Source of the DNA: Erythrobacteraceae bacterium
GTDB taxonomy: Bacteria; Pseudomonadota; Alphaproteobacteria; Sphingomonadales; Sphingomonadaceae
Reading direction: 5' to 3'
Assembly (NCBI GenBank): GCA_947479055.1
Contig: CANJYE010000032.1
Coordinates: 1 to 35,952 of the forward strand
DNA: 35,952 nt
Part shown: positions 7,991-15,982 of the stretch, piece after piece
How positions within the stretch are numbered: the first letter of the stretch is position 1
How the letters are laid out: each line of letters starts with the position of its first letter
Notes under the pieces: model-generated
What the model was told of the DNA's origin: nothing
Databases searched by the model: none
The model's input: only the letters and a program-made list of their open reading frames with translations
Program-made: the position numbers and the translations under genes

Positions 7991-8869
7991 GTGAGCGCAG
8001 ACGATCGCGATCGCGAACTGACCGACCGCAAGTTCTATCACGCCCGGCAGGAAGCGGGCTTCGTCGAGGCCGTTCCGCCGACGACCCCGCAAACCGCGCA
8101 TCCCGCCTATCGCCTCGCCTTTCGCGATACCGACTTCCTGCTGCGCGAGGAATTGCGCCCGGTCCGTTTCCAACTGGAGCTGCTCAAACCCGAGATGCTG
8201 CTGGACGAGGCGCGGGTCGGCTCCACCCTGGTGATGTATGGTTCGGCGCGGATCCCGGCCCCGGCCGATGCTGACAGGGCGCTGGCGGAAGCGGTCACGC
8301 CCGAACGGCGCAAGGTGGTGGAACGGTTGGTCGCCAATTCGAAATATTATGACGAGGCCTACAAGCTGGCGCGGATCGTCAGCGAAAAGTCGATCATTGA
8401 GCAAGGCCAGCGGCAGTTCGTGGTCTGCTCTGGCGGGGGACCATCGATCATGGAGGCGGCCAACAAGGGCGCATCCGATGCGGGGGCGGAATCGATCGGG
8501 CTCAATATCGTGCTGCCGCATGAACAGTCGCCCAACCGCTATGTCACGCCCTATCTGTCCTTCCAGTTCCATTATTTCGCGCTGCGCAAGATGCACTTTC
8601 TGCTGCGCGCCCGGGCGGTGGCGGTGTTCCCGGGCGGGTTCGGCACGCTCGACGAATTCCTCGAACTGCTGACGCTGATCCAGACCGGCAAGATGAAGCC
8701 GATCCCGGTGCTGCTGTTCGGGCGCGCCTACTGGAACCGGATCATCAATTTCGACGCGCTGGCGGAAGAAGGGACGATCAACCCCGACGATCTCGACCTG
8801 TTCCGCTGGTGCGAGACAGCGGAAGAGGCCTGGGGCCACATTGCCGGGTTCTACAAGCTGGGTCTGTGA
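7991..8869 (+). CDS. LOG family protein (TIGR00730-like Rossmann fold)
   Basis: This 292-residue protein of the LOG / lysine-decarboxylase-like Rossmann family includes the FPGGFGTLDEFLE motif (PGGxGTxxE) used for nucleotide binding and catalysis in cytokinin riboside 5'-monophosphate phosphoribohydrolases. It also has the upstream VMYGSARIP and VCSGGGPSIMEAANKGA signatures. It is longer than the roughly 190-residue LOG enzymes because of about 70 extra N-terminal residues and a C-terminal extension, as seen in the larger bacterial branch whose substrate is not settled. Translation starts at GTG 7991 with AGGAGAA at 7979-7985. It converges on thiD with a single base between the two stop codons. 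Confidence 0.85.
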   Translation: MSADDRDRELTDRKFYHARQEAGFVEAVPPTTPQTAHPAYRLAFRDTDFLLREELRPVRFQLELLKPEMLLDEARVGSTLVMYGSARIPAPADADRALAEAVTPERRKVVERLVANSKYYDEAYKLARIVSEKSIIEQGQRQFVVCSGGGPSIMEAANKGASDAGAESIGLNIVLPHEQSPNRYVTPYLSFQFHYFALRKMHFLLRARAVAVFPGGFGTLDEFLELLTLIQTGKMKPIPVLLFGRAYWNRIINFDALAEEGTINPDDLDLFRWCETAEEAWGHIAGFYKLGL

Positions 8870-8870
8870 C

Positions 8871-9623
8871 CTAGCGGACCGCCTGATGGCCCAGCGGCCC
8901 GTGCCCTGCTCCAAAGCCGGGGGCAGCCAGCAAGGCAGCGCGAACGAACTCCCGTGCGCGCTCGATCGCCTGTTCCAGCGGCAGGCCACGTCCCAGCAGC
9001 GTGGCGATGGCGCTGGCGAGGGTGCAGCCGGTGCCATGGTTGTGGCGGGTGGCGATCCGTTCTGCCTGCCAGATGCGGTCGGCCATGCCGGGGCGGATCA
9101 GCCGGTCTTCCACCAGATCGCCATCCGCATCGCCGCCCTTGGCGAGACAGGTGATCCCACGCCGGACCATTTCGGCCGGGCCGCCCAGCGCCGCCAGTTC
9201 CGACACGTTGGGAGTGGTCAGCGTGGCCCGCGCCATTAGCCGCTCGAACGCGGCGACGGTCGCCTCGTCGGCCAGCGCCGCGCCGCTGGTGGCCACCATC
9301 ACCGGATCGAACACCACCGGCACATCGAGATGGCGCAGCCGGTCCAGCACGATCGCCGCGATCCCGGGCGAACCGAGCATGCCGATCTTGACCGCGTCGA
9401 CCCCGATATCACCGATGCAGGCATCGATCTGGGCAGCGACCATCCCGGCCGAAAGCGTTTCCACCGCCTGCACACCGGTGCTGTCCTGCGCGGTGATCGC
9501 GGTGATCGCGGTCATGGCATAGCCGCCCAGCATGGTGATAGTCTTGATATCGGCCTGGATGCCAGCCCCGCCCGAGCTGTCGGAACCGGCGATCGTCAGG
9601 ATACGGGGCGGGGTGGCGATCAA
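8871..9623 (-). CDS. thiD: Hydroxymethylpyrimidine/phosphomethylpyrimidine kinase
   Basis: ThiD phosphorylates 4-amino-5-hydroxymethyl-2-methylpyrimidine twice to the diphosphate used for thiamine phosphate synthesis. This 250-residue ribokinase-fold protein begins with the family signature [21 protein letters not shown], has [15 protein letters not shown] in the middle and [13 protein letters not shown] near the C-terminus (anion hole and catalytic Cys region). No ATG is available at the right place. The start is a TTG at 9623 that overlaps the glmM stop as TTGA, so translation is probably coupled to glmM. No TPP riboswitch is seen, in keeping with its position downstream of glmM rather than at the head of a thiamine operon. 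Confidence 0.92.
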   Translation of the reverse strand: MIATPPRILTIAGSDSSGGAGIQADIKTITMLGGYAMTAITAITAQDSTGVQAVETLSAGMVAAQIDACIGDIGVDAVKIGMLGSPGIAAIVLDRLRHLDVPVVFDPVMVATSGAALADEATVAAFERLMARATLTTPNVSELAALGGPAEMVRRGITCLAKGGDADGDLVEDRLIRPGMADRIWQAERIATRHNHGTGCTLASAIATLLGRGLPLEQAIERAREFVRAALLAAPGFGAGHGPLGHQAVR

Positions 9624-10957
9624 ACTGCCGCTTCCACCGCCGTGCAGATGGCGGCCACGACCTGTTCGACCTGCTGCTCGTCATCGCCCTCGGCCATTAC
9701 CCGGATGACCGGTTCGGTGCCGGAGGGGCGGATCACTAGTCGGCCCTTGCCCGCCAGCGCGGCTTCGGCAGCGGCGATGACCTGCCTGACCTGCGCATTT
9801 TCCAGCGGCTTGCCCCCGGCGTAGCGGACATTGCGCAGCAATTGCGGCACCGGATCGAACAGATGGAGCAACTCACTCGCCCGCTGGCCCGAACGCACCA
9901 GCGCGGCCAGCACCTGCAACGCGGCGATCGTGCCATCGCCGGTGGTGGCGTGATCGAGCAGGATCATGTGGCCGGATTGTTCGCCACCGACATTGTAGCC
10001 ACCATGGCGCATCGCCTCCAGCACGTAGCGGTCTCCCACCTGGGTCCGGACGAGGTCCAGCCCGTTGCTGGCGAGGAACCGTTCGAGCCCGAGATTGGAC
10101 ATCACCGTGGCCACCACGCCGCCGCCTTTCAGCTGGCCGCTGGCGGCCATCTGGCTGCCGATCAGCGCCATGATCTGGTCGCCATCGACGGTCTGGCCCT
10201 TTTCATCCACCACGATCAACCGGTCGGCATCGCCGTCCAAGGCAATGCCGATATCTGCGCCCTCTTCGACCACCTTTGCCATCAGCGCGGCCGGGCTGGT
10301 CGAACCGACCCCGGCATTGATGTTGAGACCGTTGGGTTCAACCCCGATCGCGATCACTTCCGCGCCCAGTTCCCAGATCGCGGAAGGCGCGACATTGTAG
10401 GCCGCGCCGTGGGCGCAATCGACCACGATCTTCAGCCCGTCGAAGCGGATATCGTCTGCGACCGAAGCCTTGACCGCGTGGATATAGCGCCCGCGCGCAT
10501 CGTCGATCCGGCGGGCGCGACCGACATCGGCACCCTTGGCGAAGGGCTGCGGCTGTTCCAGCGCCGCCTCGATCGCCAGCTCGTCGGCGTCGGACAGCTT
10601 AAATCCGTCGGGGCCGAACAGCTTGATGCCGTTGTCGTCGAACGGGTTGTGGCTGGCAGAGATCATCACGCCCAGATCTGCGCGCATCTCGCGGGTCAGG
10701 AGGGCAACTGCGGGGGTCGGCAGCGGCCCCGTCATGATCACATCCATGCCCACGCTGGTGAAGCCCGCGACCAGCGCGTTTTCCATCATGTAGCCCGACA
10801 GGCGGGTGTCCTTGCCGATCACCACCCGGTGGCGATGATCGCCGCGCAGGAAGTGGCGCCCGGCTGCCTGGCCGACTTTCATCGCCAGATCGGCGGTCAG
10901 GACACCGTCATTGGCGCGGCCGCGAATGCCGTCAGTGCCGAAGAACTTGCGCGCCAT
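9620..10957 (-). CDS. glmM: Phosphoglucosamine mutase
   Basis: GlmM interconverts glucosamine-6-phosphate and glucosamine-1-phosphate for UDP-GlcNAc, and hence peptidoglycan and lipopolysaccharide. The 445-residue length is standard. It starts [13 protein letters not shown] and carries the phosphoserine loop [12 protein letters not shown] with Ser102, the metal-binding loop [11 protein letters not shown], the sugar-binding GGEQSGH and the phosphate-binding C-terminal [15 protein letters not shown]. It is followed by thiD with overlapping codons. The permease gene lies 59 bases upstream on the same strand. Confidence 0.97.
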   Translation of the reverse strand: MARKFFGTDGIRGRANDGVLTADLAMKVGQAAGRHFLRGDHRHRVVIGKDTRLSGYMMENALVAGFTSVGMDVIMTGPLPTPAVALLTREMRADLGVMISASHNPFDDNGIKLFGPDGFKLSDADELAIEAALEQPQPFAKGADVGRARRIDDARGRYIHAVKASVADDIRFDGLKIVVDCAHGAAYNVAPSAIWELGAEVIAIGVEPNGLNINAGVGSTSPAALMAKVVEEGADIGIALDGDADRLIVVDEKGQTVDGDQIMALIGSQMAASGQLKGGGVVATVMSNLGLERFLASNGLDLVRTQVGDRYVLEAMRHGGYNVGGEQSGHMILLDHATTGDGTIAALQVLAALVRSGQRASELLHLFDPVPQLLRNVRYAGGKPLENAQVRQVIAAAEAALAGKGRLVIRPSGTEPVIRVMAEGDDEQQVEQVVAAICTAVEAAV

Positions 10958-11016
10958 CTCGTGTCATTCCCCTTGGGTGTGATTGCCCCGTTCCATGGCT
11001 TTGTTCGCGCGGCTTG

Positions 11017-12192
11017 TCACGCCCCGGACGGAGCATCCGACGCGGAATCGCCATCATGGCGCAGGTCCAGCACATGGCTGGCAAACAGCGGCTCGCCGAA
11101 GATGAAACCGACCAGGTTGGGTCGACCGAGATGATCGACCAGCGCCGTCAGCGTCAGCAGGATCGGGACCGACAACAGCGCCCCGGCAATGCCCCAGATC
11201 CAGCTGAAATAGCTGAGCGCGATCAGGATCATCACCGGGTTCATGGTGAACCGCGCGCCAAGGATTGCGGGGGTGATGACGTTAGATTCCGTTGCATGCA
11301 GGCCAAGATAGCACAGCGCCGGGATCAGCCCGAGCCACAGCGTGTCGGCTGTGCCGAGCCCGAACAGACCGAGCAGCGCGGCCATCGCCAGCGGGCCGAC
11401 ATAGGGCAGGAAATTGAGGATCGCGGCCAGCCCGCCCCACATGATCGGGGCCTTGACGCCCAGTGCCCATGCCCCTGCCGCGACAATCACGCCGACGCAC
11501 AGGTTGATCAGGCTGATCGTCAGGATGTAGGCGGCCACCCGATCCTGCACCTCGCGCATTGCCCGCGCGGCCTTCTGGCTGGTGCCGAACCTGGCGCGGC
11601 CCTGCAACAGGTGGCGGCGCATGCCGATCCGCGTCTCGACCATGAAGAATGTCATCAGCAGGGTCAGCAGCATCTCCAGCACCAGGCTGGGTGTGGCGAA
11701 GGCCAGTTCCTCGAGGATCGAAGGCGTGGCCAGCACCACTTCGCGTCGACCGCTGCGGCCGATCAGGCCGGACAGCTGGCGGTTGAGGTCGTTCAGCCAG
11801 TCGAGATTTTCGTGCAGTTCGGTGAAGCGCTGGCCCAGCCGGTGCAGCATCGGCTGGACATTGTCGAACATCTCCGTCGCCGGCTGGAGGATCAGCGCGA
11901 CCGCCAGCAGGACGATGCCGATGAACGCGGAAACCGCGATTAGCGATGCCAGCACATTGGGCAGACCTGCTGCCGCCAGTCGGTCCGCCAGCGGAGAAAG
12001 AACGATGCTGAGAATGATCGCGGCGACCACCGGCAGGAACACTACCGAGCCGATCGACAGCACGAATGGCAAGGCCAGGAACAGCCCCGCCCCCAACAGC
12101 ACGACCAGCACCGAGATCAGCCGCAATTCCTGCGCCGCGAGAGTTGAGCGCGGATGCGTTGGGGGCGGGGTGTTGTCATTTCGTCGGGCCAT
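11017..12192 (-). CDS. AI-2E family transporter (PerM/TqsA-type permease)
   Basis: This 391-residue polytopic inner-membrane protein has two N-terminal helices after a Pro-rich cytoplasmic tail, a soluble amphipathic segment (about residues 110-160), and further helices. It also has the family-typical FLPYVGPLAMAALLGLFGL and ESNVITPAILGARFTMNPVMILIAL regions. The family is named after the E. coli AI-2 exporter TqsA but also includes permeases of other or unknown function, so the substrate here is not known. It lies between the stress sigma operon (70 bases upstream) and glmM (59 bases downstream), all on the minus strand. Confidence 0.85.
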   Translation of the reverse strand: MARRNDNTPPPTHPRSTLAAQELRLISVLVVLLGAGLFLALPFVLSIGSVVFLPVVAAIILSIVLSPLADRLAAAGLPNVLASLIAVSAFIGIVLLAVALILQPATEMFDNVQPMLHRLGQRFTELHENLDWLNDLNRQLSGLIGRSGRREVVLATPSILEELAFATPSLVLEMLLTLLMTFFMVETRIGMRRHLLQGRARFGTSQKAARAMREVQDRVAAYILTISLINLCVGVIVAAGAWALGVKAPIMWGGLAAILNFLPYVGPLAMAALLGLFGLGTADTLWLGLIPALCYLGLHATESNVITPAILGARFTMNPVMILIALSYFSWIWGIAGALLSVPILLTLTALVDHLGRPNLVGFIFGEPLFASHVLDLRHDGDSASDAPSGA

Positions 12193-12261
12193 GATGCTGG
12201 CTTATCCTGGGATTGGAACTAGCTTGTGGCGTGCATGGCCTGTCAGATCAAGACCGAGCCT

Positions 12262-12852
12262 TCACTCGCGCCGGCGGTTGGTGACATCGTCAAGCTCACC
12301 AATGATGGTGTCCTGAGCCGATTCCGGGCCGTCGGGACGCGGCGGGATCGGCCCTGCATCCAGCATCCGTTCCAGCGCGGCGCGGGCGCGACCGACCCGG
12401 CTCTTGATCGTGCCGACGGCACAGCCGCAGATGCTCGCCGCTTCTTCGTAGCTGAAGCCGCCTGCCCCGACCAGCAGCAGCGCCTCGCGCCGTTCGGGCG
12501 GCAGGGCCAGCAAAGCGCGGTGCATGTCGGACAGGTGGAGCGGCGCTTCCTGGTCCGCTGCCGCCACCAGCGTGCGTTCGGCCATTCCCTCGTCATAATC
12601 GCCACGGAAGCGGTTGCGACGCATTTCGGTGAGATAGGCATTGCGCAGGATCACGAAGGTCCAGGCCCGCATGTTGGTGCCTGGTTCGAACCGGTCGCGT
12701 GCTGCCCAGGCCTTGAGCAGAGTGTCCTGGACGAGATCGTCGGCCATGTCAGGCCGTCCGCACAGGCCCCGGGCGAAAGCGCGCAGATGCGGAGTGACCG
12801 CCACCAGCTCGCTCTTGAAGCCATCGCTGTCGCTGGCCTCCACCCGCGTCAT
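12262..12852 (-). CDS. ecfG: EcfG-type ECF sigma factor of the general stress response
   Basis: This 196-residue extracytoplasmic-function sigma factor has sigma region 2 at about residues 18-82 (FARGLCGRPDMADDLVQDTLLKAW...MRAWTFVILRNAYLTEMRR) and region 4 at about 107-155 (MHRALLALPPERREALLLVGAGGFSYEEAASICGCAVGTIKSRVGRAR). The gene follows nepR with an ATGA overlap. It sits in one locus with a PhyR gene, which is the alphaproteobacterial EcfG arrangement. Unbound EcfG directs RNA polymerase to GGAAC-N16/17-CGTT promoters; two candidates lie within 3 kb. The region 4 sequence has the SYEEAA/GTIKSR pattern typical of these factors. Confidence 0.93.
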   Translation of the reverse strand: MTRVEASDSDGFKSELVAVTPHLRAFARGLCGRPDMADDLVQDTLLKAWAARDRFEPGTNMRAWTFVILRNAYLTEMRRNRFRGDYDEGMAERTLVAAADQEAPLHLSDMHRALLALPPERREALLLVGAGGFSYEEAASICGCAVGTIKSRVGRARAALERMLDAGPIPPRPDGPESAQDTIIGELDDVTNRRRE

Positions 12853-13034
12853 TTGTCGAGCCTGGAGAGGAGCTCCCTGAATGTGTCCGGCAGCGGCTCC
12901 TCCACGACCGAATCGTAAAGTTGGCGCAGACCCTGGGCCCAGTCGGGCTTGCCGACCTTCTTGCTTCCCGGTGCTTTCGGGAGATGGGTCAATTCCGGCT
13001 GGGGCTCGCTGGCAGGGGGTTTCTTGTTCGACAT
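12849..13034 (-). CDS. nepR: NepR anti-sigma factor
   Basis: This is a 61-residue protein whose second half (GLRQLYDSVVEEPLPDTFRELLSRLDK) is the NepR core: two helices that clamp EcfG and, under stress, are sequestered by phosphorylated PhyR. The N-terminal half is a Pro/Lys-rich linker. The ATG at 13034 is chosen over an earlier in-frame start because GACGAGG lies just upstream and the size matches the family. The stop overlaps the ecfG start (ATGA), which ensures co-translation. A GGAAC element lies upstream on this strand, but I find no CGTT at the right spacing. Confidence 0.92.
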   Translation of the reverse strand: MSNKKPPASEPQPELTHLPKAPGSKKVGKPDWAQGLRQLYDSVVEEPLPDTFRELLSRLDK

Positions 13035-13154
13035 CGCCTCGTCTTGTTCCGTCCCCGAATGGTACCGACGCATCCGGGATGAACCCTCCCGCGCCGATCC
13101 TGTCCCCGCCATGTCCGGAATTTGTTCCGGGTCAGGCCATTGCTGTCCAGATCA

Positions 13155-13179
13155 GGAACGAAGCCGCTCCCGCCTGGTT
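13155..13179 (+). promoter_or_regulatory. Possible EcfG-type promoter of the sensor kinase gene
   Basis: GGAAC at 13155-13159 and GGTT at 13176-13179 are separated by exactly 16 bases. The -35 matches the EcfG consensus in full and the -10 in three of four positions. It points at the kinase gene that starts 129 bases downstream. This is a weak candidate because of the -10 mismatch. Confidence 0.35.
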
Positions 13180-13307
13180 CCCGCAAATGGCATGTTTCGG
13201 GCAAGAGGGAAAAGCAATGATTCGGGCACCGGGGGCTTGCGCGCCCGGCAGGTCGGCGGGCACAATGGTGCACTGGTGATGGACGGGGTTTCGGAACAGG
13301 GGCTTCG

Positions 13308-14942
13308 ATGGGCAAGGTGGCAGCGGCAGGCCGGGATTTTCGCCACTGGCTGGTGCTGTTCCCGCGTGCCGTGCCGGCCGCCATCTTCCTGCTGACTTCG
13401 GCCATCACCGCGCTCAGCGTCTTCGCGATCGAACGGACCGAGGCCGAGCAGCATCGCGCGCAACTGCGCCAGTCGGCCGAGGAAATCGGTTCGGCGCTGG
13501 AGCGGCGGGCGGCGGCCAATACCTCCTATCTTCGGGCAGGGGCGGCGCTGTTCGCGACCACCGACCATGTCTCGCAGGCATTGTTTGGCCGATTCGTTGC
13601 AGAGTTGCGGCTCGATTCCGACTTTCGCGGGGCGGAAGCCCTCGGCTGGGCTCCCCTTGTCGCGCGCGACGACTTGCCCGCACAAGGGCGTCTTTTCCCA
13701 CCGCTGGCCGCAAGCCAGCTCTATGCGTTGCCCGTGACCTTCATCGAGCCCGATACGGAACACAACCGTCGCGCAATTGGCTTTGACATGTTCTCAGAAC
13801 CGGTCCGGCGGACCGCAATGGAGAAGGCGAAGGTCACCGGGCGGCCGATCGCCAGCGGCATGGTACTGCTGATCCAGCCTCGCAAGTACGGTGCGCGGGG
13901 TTTCCTGATCTACATGCCGGTGTTCGCAGAAGGACCGGCGGGCAGGCACCTCAAGGGCTTTGTTTACAGCCCGTTCTATGCGGCCGAGTTCCTGGCCTCG
14001 GCGATCGAGACACATCCGGCCGCCGGGCTGGCAGTCCGGATCTATGACGGCAAGCCAGGACCCGCCCGGCTGCTGGCCGAAAGCTCCCGGTCCCATGGCG
14101 AGGGCAAGGCGGTACGGACCCAAGTGGTGATCGCGGGCCGCGCCTGGACCCTTGAGGTCGAGGCGGCCAAGACCGGGGGCCTTTCCACACTCTCGCTCGT
14201 CACGTTGCTGTTCGGCCTGCTGGTGGCCTGCCTGTTGATGCTGCTGGCGCGGTTGCTGACCCAGCAGGCGATCGAGGACCGCGCGGCGCTGGACTGGCTG
14301 CAAGAACAGATCGCGATCCGCAATTCGCTGACCCGCGAGCTCAACCACCGTTTGAAGAACACGCTGGCCAATGTCCTGTCGATTATCGCGCTGACGAGCC
14401 GCCGGGCAACAGACATGGGTAGCTTTGTCGAAGGGTTGAACGGCCGGATACGCGCCCTGTCGGCCACCCATGACCTTTTGCTCAATTCGGATTGGGGCAT
14501 CACTCCGGTGCGAGCGGTGATCGAGGCCGAACTGGCACCCTATGCCTATGAGGGTGGGCAGGCGGTAACCCTGAGCGGGCCGGATGTGGGCCTGGCGCCG
14601 GGCGATGCTCTGTCGCTGGGCCTGGCCATCCACGAACTGGCGACCAACGCTGCCAAATACGGCGCGCTGGGAGCGCCGGGCGGCACCGTGACGGTACAAT
14701 GGCACCGCGCGGCGGAGGGGCTGGTCAGGATCGACTGGAGCGAGGCCGGTGGCCCGAGCGTGCCTGCCGAGCGCGGGCGCGGTTTCGGGACGGACCTGAT
14801 CGAGAAGATCGTCGCACATGAACTGGGCACCCCGGTCGATCTTCGCTTCGAGCCCGGCGGAGTGCAGTGTTCGCTGACCGTGCCAGTGCGCGAGCCAGCC
14901 GAATTCGTCATTCGTGCGTCAAGGTCGGAGCGGCCTGACTGA
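13308..14942 (+). CDS. CHASE-domain HWE/HisKA_2 sensor kinase, PhyK/PhyP-like
   Basis: This 544-residue membrane sensor has TM helix 1 at about residues 19-41, a periplasmic CHASE-type domain (about 75-230, with EALGWAPLVARDDLP and the YALPVTFIEPDTEHNRRAIGFDMFSEP core), and TM helix 2 at about 293-315. A dimerisation and phosphotransfer region follows with ELNHRLKNTLANVLSII, His347 being the phospho-acceptor, and an ATP-binding domain with HELATNAAKYGALG. This DHp type is the one that phosphorylates PhyR-family regulators. Its position between nepR-ecfG and phyR makes it the locus-linked sensor. In Sphingomonas melonis the equivalent (PhyP) acts mainly as a phosphatase, so the sign of its effect cannot be told from sequence. 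An AGGGG precedes the ATG. Confidence 0.88.
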   Translation: MGKVAAAGRDFRHWLVLFPRAVPAAIFLLTSAITALSVFAIERTEAEQHRAQLRQSAEEIGSALERRAAANTSYLRAGAALFATTDHVSQALFGRFVAELRLDSDFRGAEALGWAPLVARDDLPAQGRLFPPLAASQLYALPVTFIEPDTEHNRRAIGFDMFSEPVRRTAMEKAKVTGRPIASGMVLLIQPRKYGARGFLIYMPVFAEGPAGRHLKGFVYSPFYAAEFLASAIETHPAAGLAVRIYDGKPGPARLLAESSRSHGEGKAVRTQVVIAGRAWTLEVEAAKTGGLSTLSLVTLLFGLLVACLLMLLARLLTQQAIEDRAALDWLQEQIAIRNSLTRELNHRLKNTLANVLSIIALTSRRATDMGSFVEGLNGRIRALSATHDLLLNSDWGITPVRAVIEAELAPYAYEGGQAVTLSGPDVGLAPGDALSLGLAIHELATNAAKYGALGAPGGTVTVQWHRAAEGLVRIDWSEAGGPSVPAERGRGFGTDLIEKIVAHELGTPVDLRFEPGGVQCSLTVPVREPAEFVIRASRSERPD

Positions 14943-14953
14943 CCGACCCGAAT

Positions 14954-15751
14954 TCAGCCTACTGGTCGGCCCGAGCCGAAGAACAATGCCTGGCTGATCG
15001 CGGCGCGGACGGTCGATTCCTGGAACGGCTTGGTCACCAGATAGGTCGGTTCTGGCCGGTCGCCGGTCAGCAGCCGTTCGGGATAGGCGGTAATGAAGAT
15101 CACCGGCAAATCCTGCCGCGCGAGAATGTCGTCCACCGCATCGAGGCCGGAACTGCCGTCGGCCAGCTGGATATCGGCCAGGATCAGCCCGGGCGTCCTT
15201 TCGGCAATCACCTGGCTAGCCTGGCCGCGGGTCGCGGCGGTTCCGCAGATCGTATGGCCGAGTGAGCCAACCAGATCCTCCAGCTGCATCGAGATCAGTG
15301 GCTCGTCCTCGATGATCAGGACCGACGTGGTGGATTCCCGGTCGATCTCGGCCACTGCATCGGCCACCAGCCGCACGATCGCGGCAGGGTCGACATCGAG
15401 CACAAGCGCCGCCTCTTCCACGCTGAAGTCTTCCAGCGTGGTCAGCAGCAAGGCCTGGCGGTTGAGCGGGGTGACCGCTCGCAACCGCTCCTGTGCGGCA
15501 AGCTCGTGGTCGCTGAACGGGCTCGAGCCAACGTCGGCGCTGTCGCGCAGTGATGCCGACCAGACCATGGTGAAGGCGCGGTAGAGTGGCACGCGCCCGC
15601 CGCGGAGTGATTGCCGCAGTGCCGGATCGGCTAGCGCGGCTTCGAGCGTTGCCGCCACGCAGCGGTCGCCATCGGCCTGCGATCCGGACAGGGCGCGGGC
15701 ATAGCGCCGCAGATAAGGCAACTGCGCGGCAACCTGGGCCTCAAGCGACAT
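14954..15751 (-). CDS. phyR: Anti-anti-sigma response regulator PhyR
   Basis: This 265-residue PhyR has an N-terminal sigma-like domain (about residues 5-135, EcfG mimic that binds NepR) fused to a receiver domain (about 143-265). Receiver residues are visible: acidic EDE at 148-150, phospho-acceptor Asp193 in LADIQLADGSSG, Thr221 in the FITAYPE motif, and Lys241 in LVTKPF. Phosphorylation lets the sigma-like part bind NepR and release EcfG. The start at 15751 is fixed by a strong GGGAGGG Shine-Dalgarno at 15758-15764, six bases upstream; an earlier in-frame start would add 44 residues of non-family sequence. The gene converges with the kinase gene, with 11 bases between stops. Confidence 0.95.
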   Translation of the reverse strand: MSLEAQVAAQLPYLRRYARALSGSQADGDRCVAATLEAALADPALRQSLRGGRVPLYRAFTMVWSASLRDSADVGSSPFSDHELAAQERLRAVTPLNRQALLLTTLEDFSVEEAALVLDVDPAAIVRLVADAVAEIDRESTTSVLIIEDEPLISMQLEDLVGSLGHTICGTAATRGQASQVIAERTPGLILADIQLADGSSGLDAVDDILARQDLPVIFITAYPERLLTGDRPEPTYLVTKPFQESTVRAAISQALFFGSGRPVG

Positions 15752-15780
15752 GGCAAACCCTCCCACCAATCTTGCCGGGA

Positions 15781-15805
15781 AGCGCGCAGGATAGCACCAA
15801 GTTCC
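15781..15805 (-). promoter_or_regulatory. Candidate EcfG promoter of phyR
   Basis: On the minus strand GGAAC (15805-15801) is followed after 16 bases by CGCT (15784-15781). This matches the EcfG consensus GGAAC-N16-CGTT at eight of nine positions. It lies 30 bases upstream of the phyR ATG, close enough that the leader would be about 20-25 bases long and dominated by the GGGAGGG ribosome-binding site. Autoregulation of phyR by EcfG is common in this system. Confidence 0.6.
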
Positions 15806-15855
15806 CGGTATGGGGGAGTGCGGGAAAAGTTTTTTGAAAAAATATGTCGCGGGCG

Positions 15856-15880
15856 GGAACCGTGATCCGGGCGGGGCGTT
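15856..15880 (+). promoter_or_regulatory. Perfect EcfG promoter driving a small RNA
   Basis: GGAAC at 15856-15860 and CGTT at 15877-15880 are separated by exactly 16 bases, a full match to the EcfG consensus. It points away from phyR into a stretch with no gene, and the predicted start of transcription (about 6-9 bases after CGTT) coincides with the first base of a hairpin. The only downstream unit before the next gene is the 90-base RNA described separately. Confidence 0.8.
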
Positions 15881-15886
15881 CACAAG

Positions 15887-15977
15887 ATGTCACCGCCGAA
15901 GACCCCCCCTCCCGTCCAAACGGTCGGTGACATGATCCCGAGAGGCCTCCGCTCTACCCGAGAGCGGAGGCCTTTTC
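15887..15977 (+). ncRNA. Candidate stress-induced small RNA (GsrN-like), EcfG-dependent
   Basis: This is a predicted RNA of about 90 bases between phyR and the GNAT gene. It begins with a perfect 9-bp stem, ATGTCACCG at 15887-15895 pairing with CGGTGACAT at 15925-15933. The enclosed loop holds a C-tract (CCCCCCCTCCC, 15903-15913). It ends in a perfect 12-bp terminator hairpin with TTTT. A perfect GGAAC-N16-CGTT promoter sits at the expected place. Caulobacter GsrN is a sigma-T-dependent RNA with a C-rich 5' loop; this candidate shares promoter type, layout and C-rich loop, but sequence homology is not claimed. The loop can pair with G-rich Shine-Dalgarno sites, including that of phyR. No open reading frame of note is contained. 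Confidence 0.7.
15944..15976 (+). terminator. Intrinsic terminator of the small RNA
   Basis: A perfect 12-bp inverted repeat, GGCCTCCGCTCT at 15944-15955 and AGAGCGGAGGCC at 15961-15972, has a 5-base loop and is followed by TTTT on the plus strand. The minus side lacks a T run after the stem, so it mainly terminates plus-strand transcription, although it could also help end the convergent GNAT mRNA. Confidence 0.85.
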
Positions 15978-15982
15978 GCGGA

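Noticed and set aside
13040..13128. EcfG promoter for nepR-ecfG
   Set aside because: GGAAC occurs twice on the minus strand upstream of nepR, but neither copy has CGTT or a close variant 16-17 bases downstream, so I do not call it.
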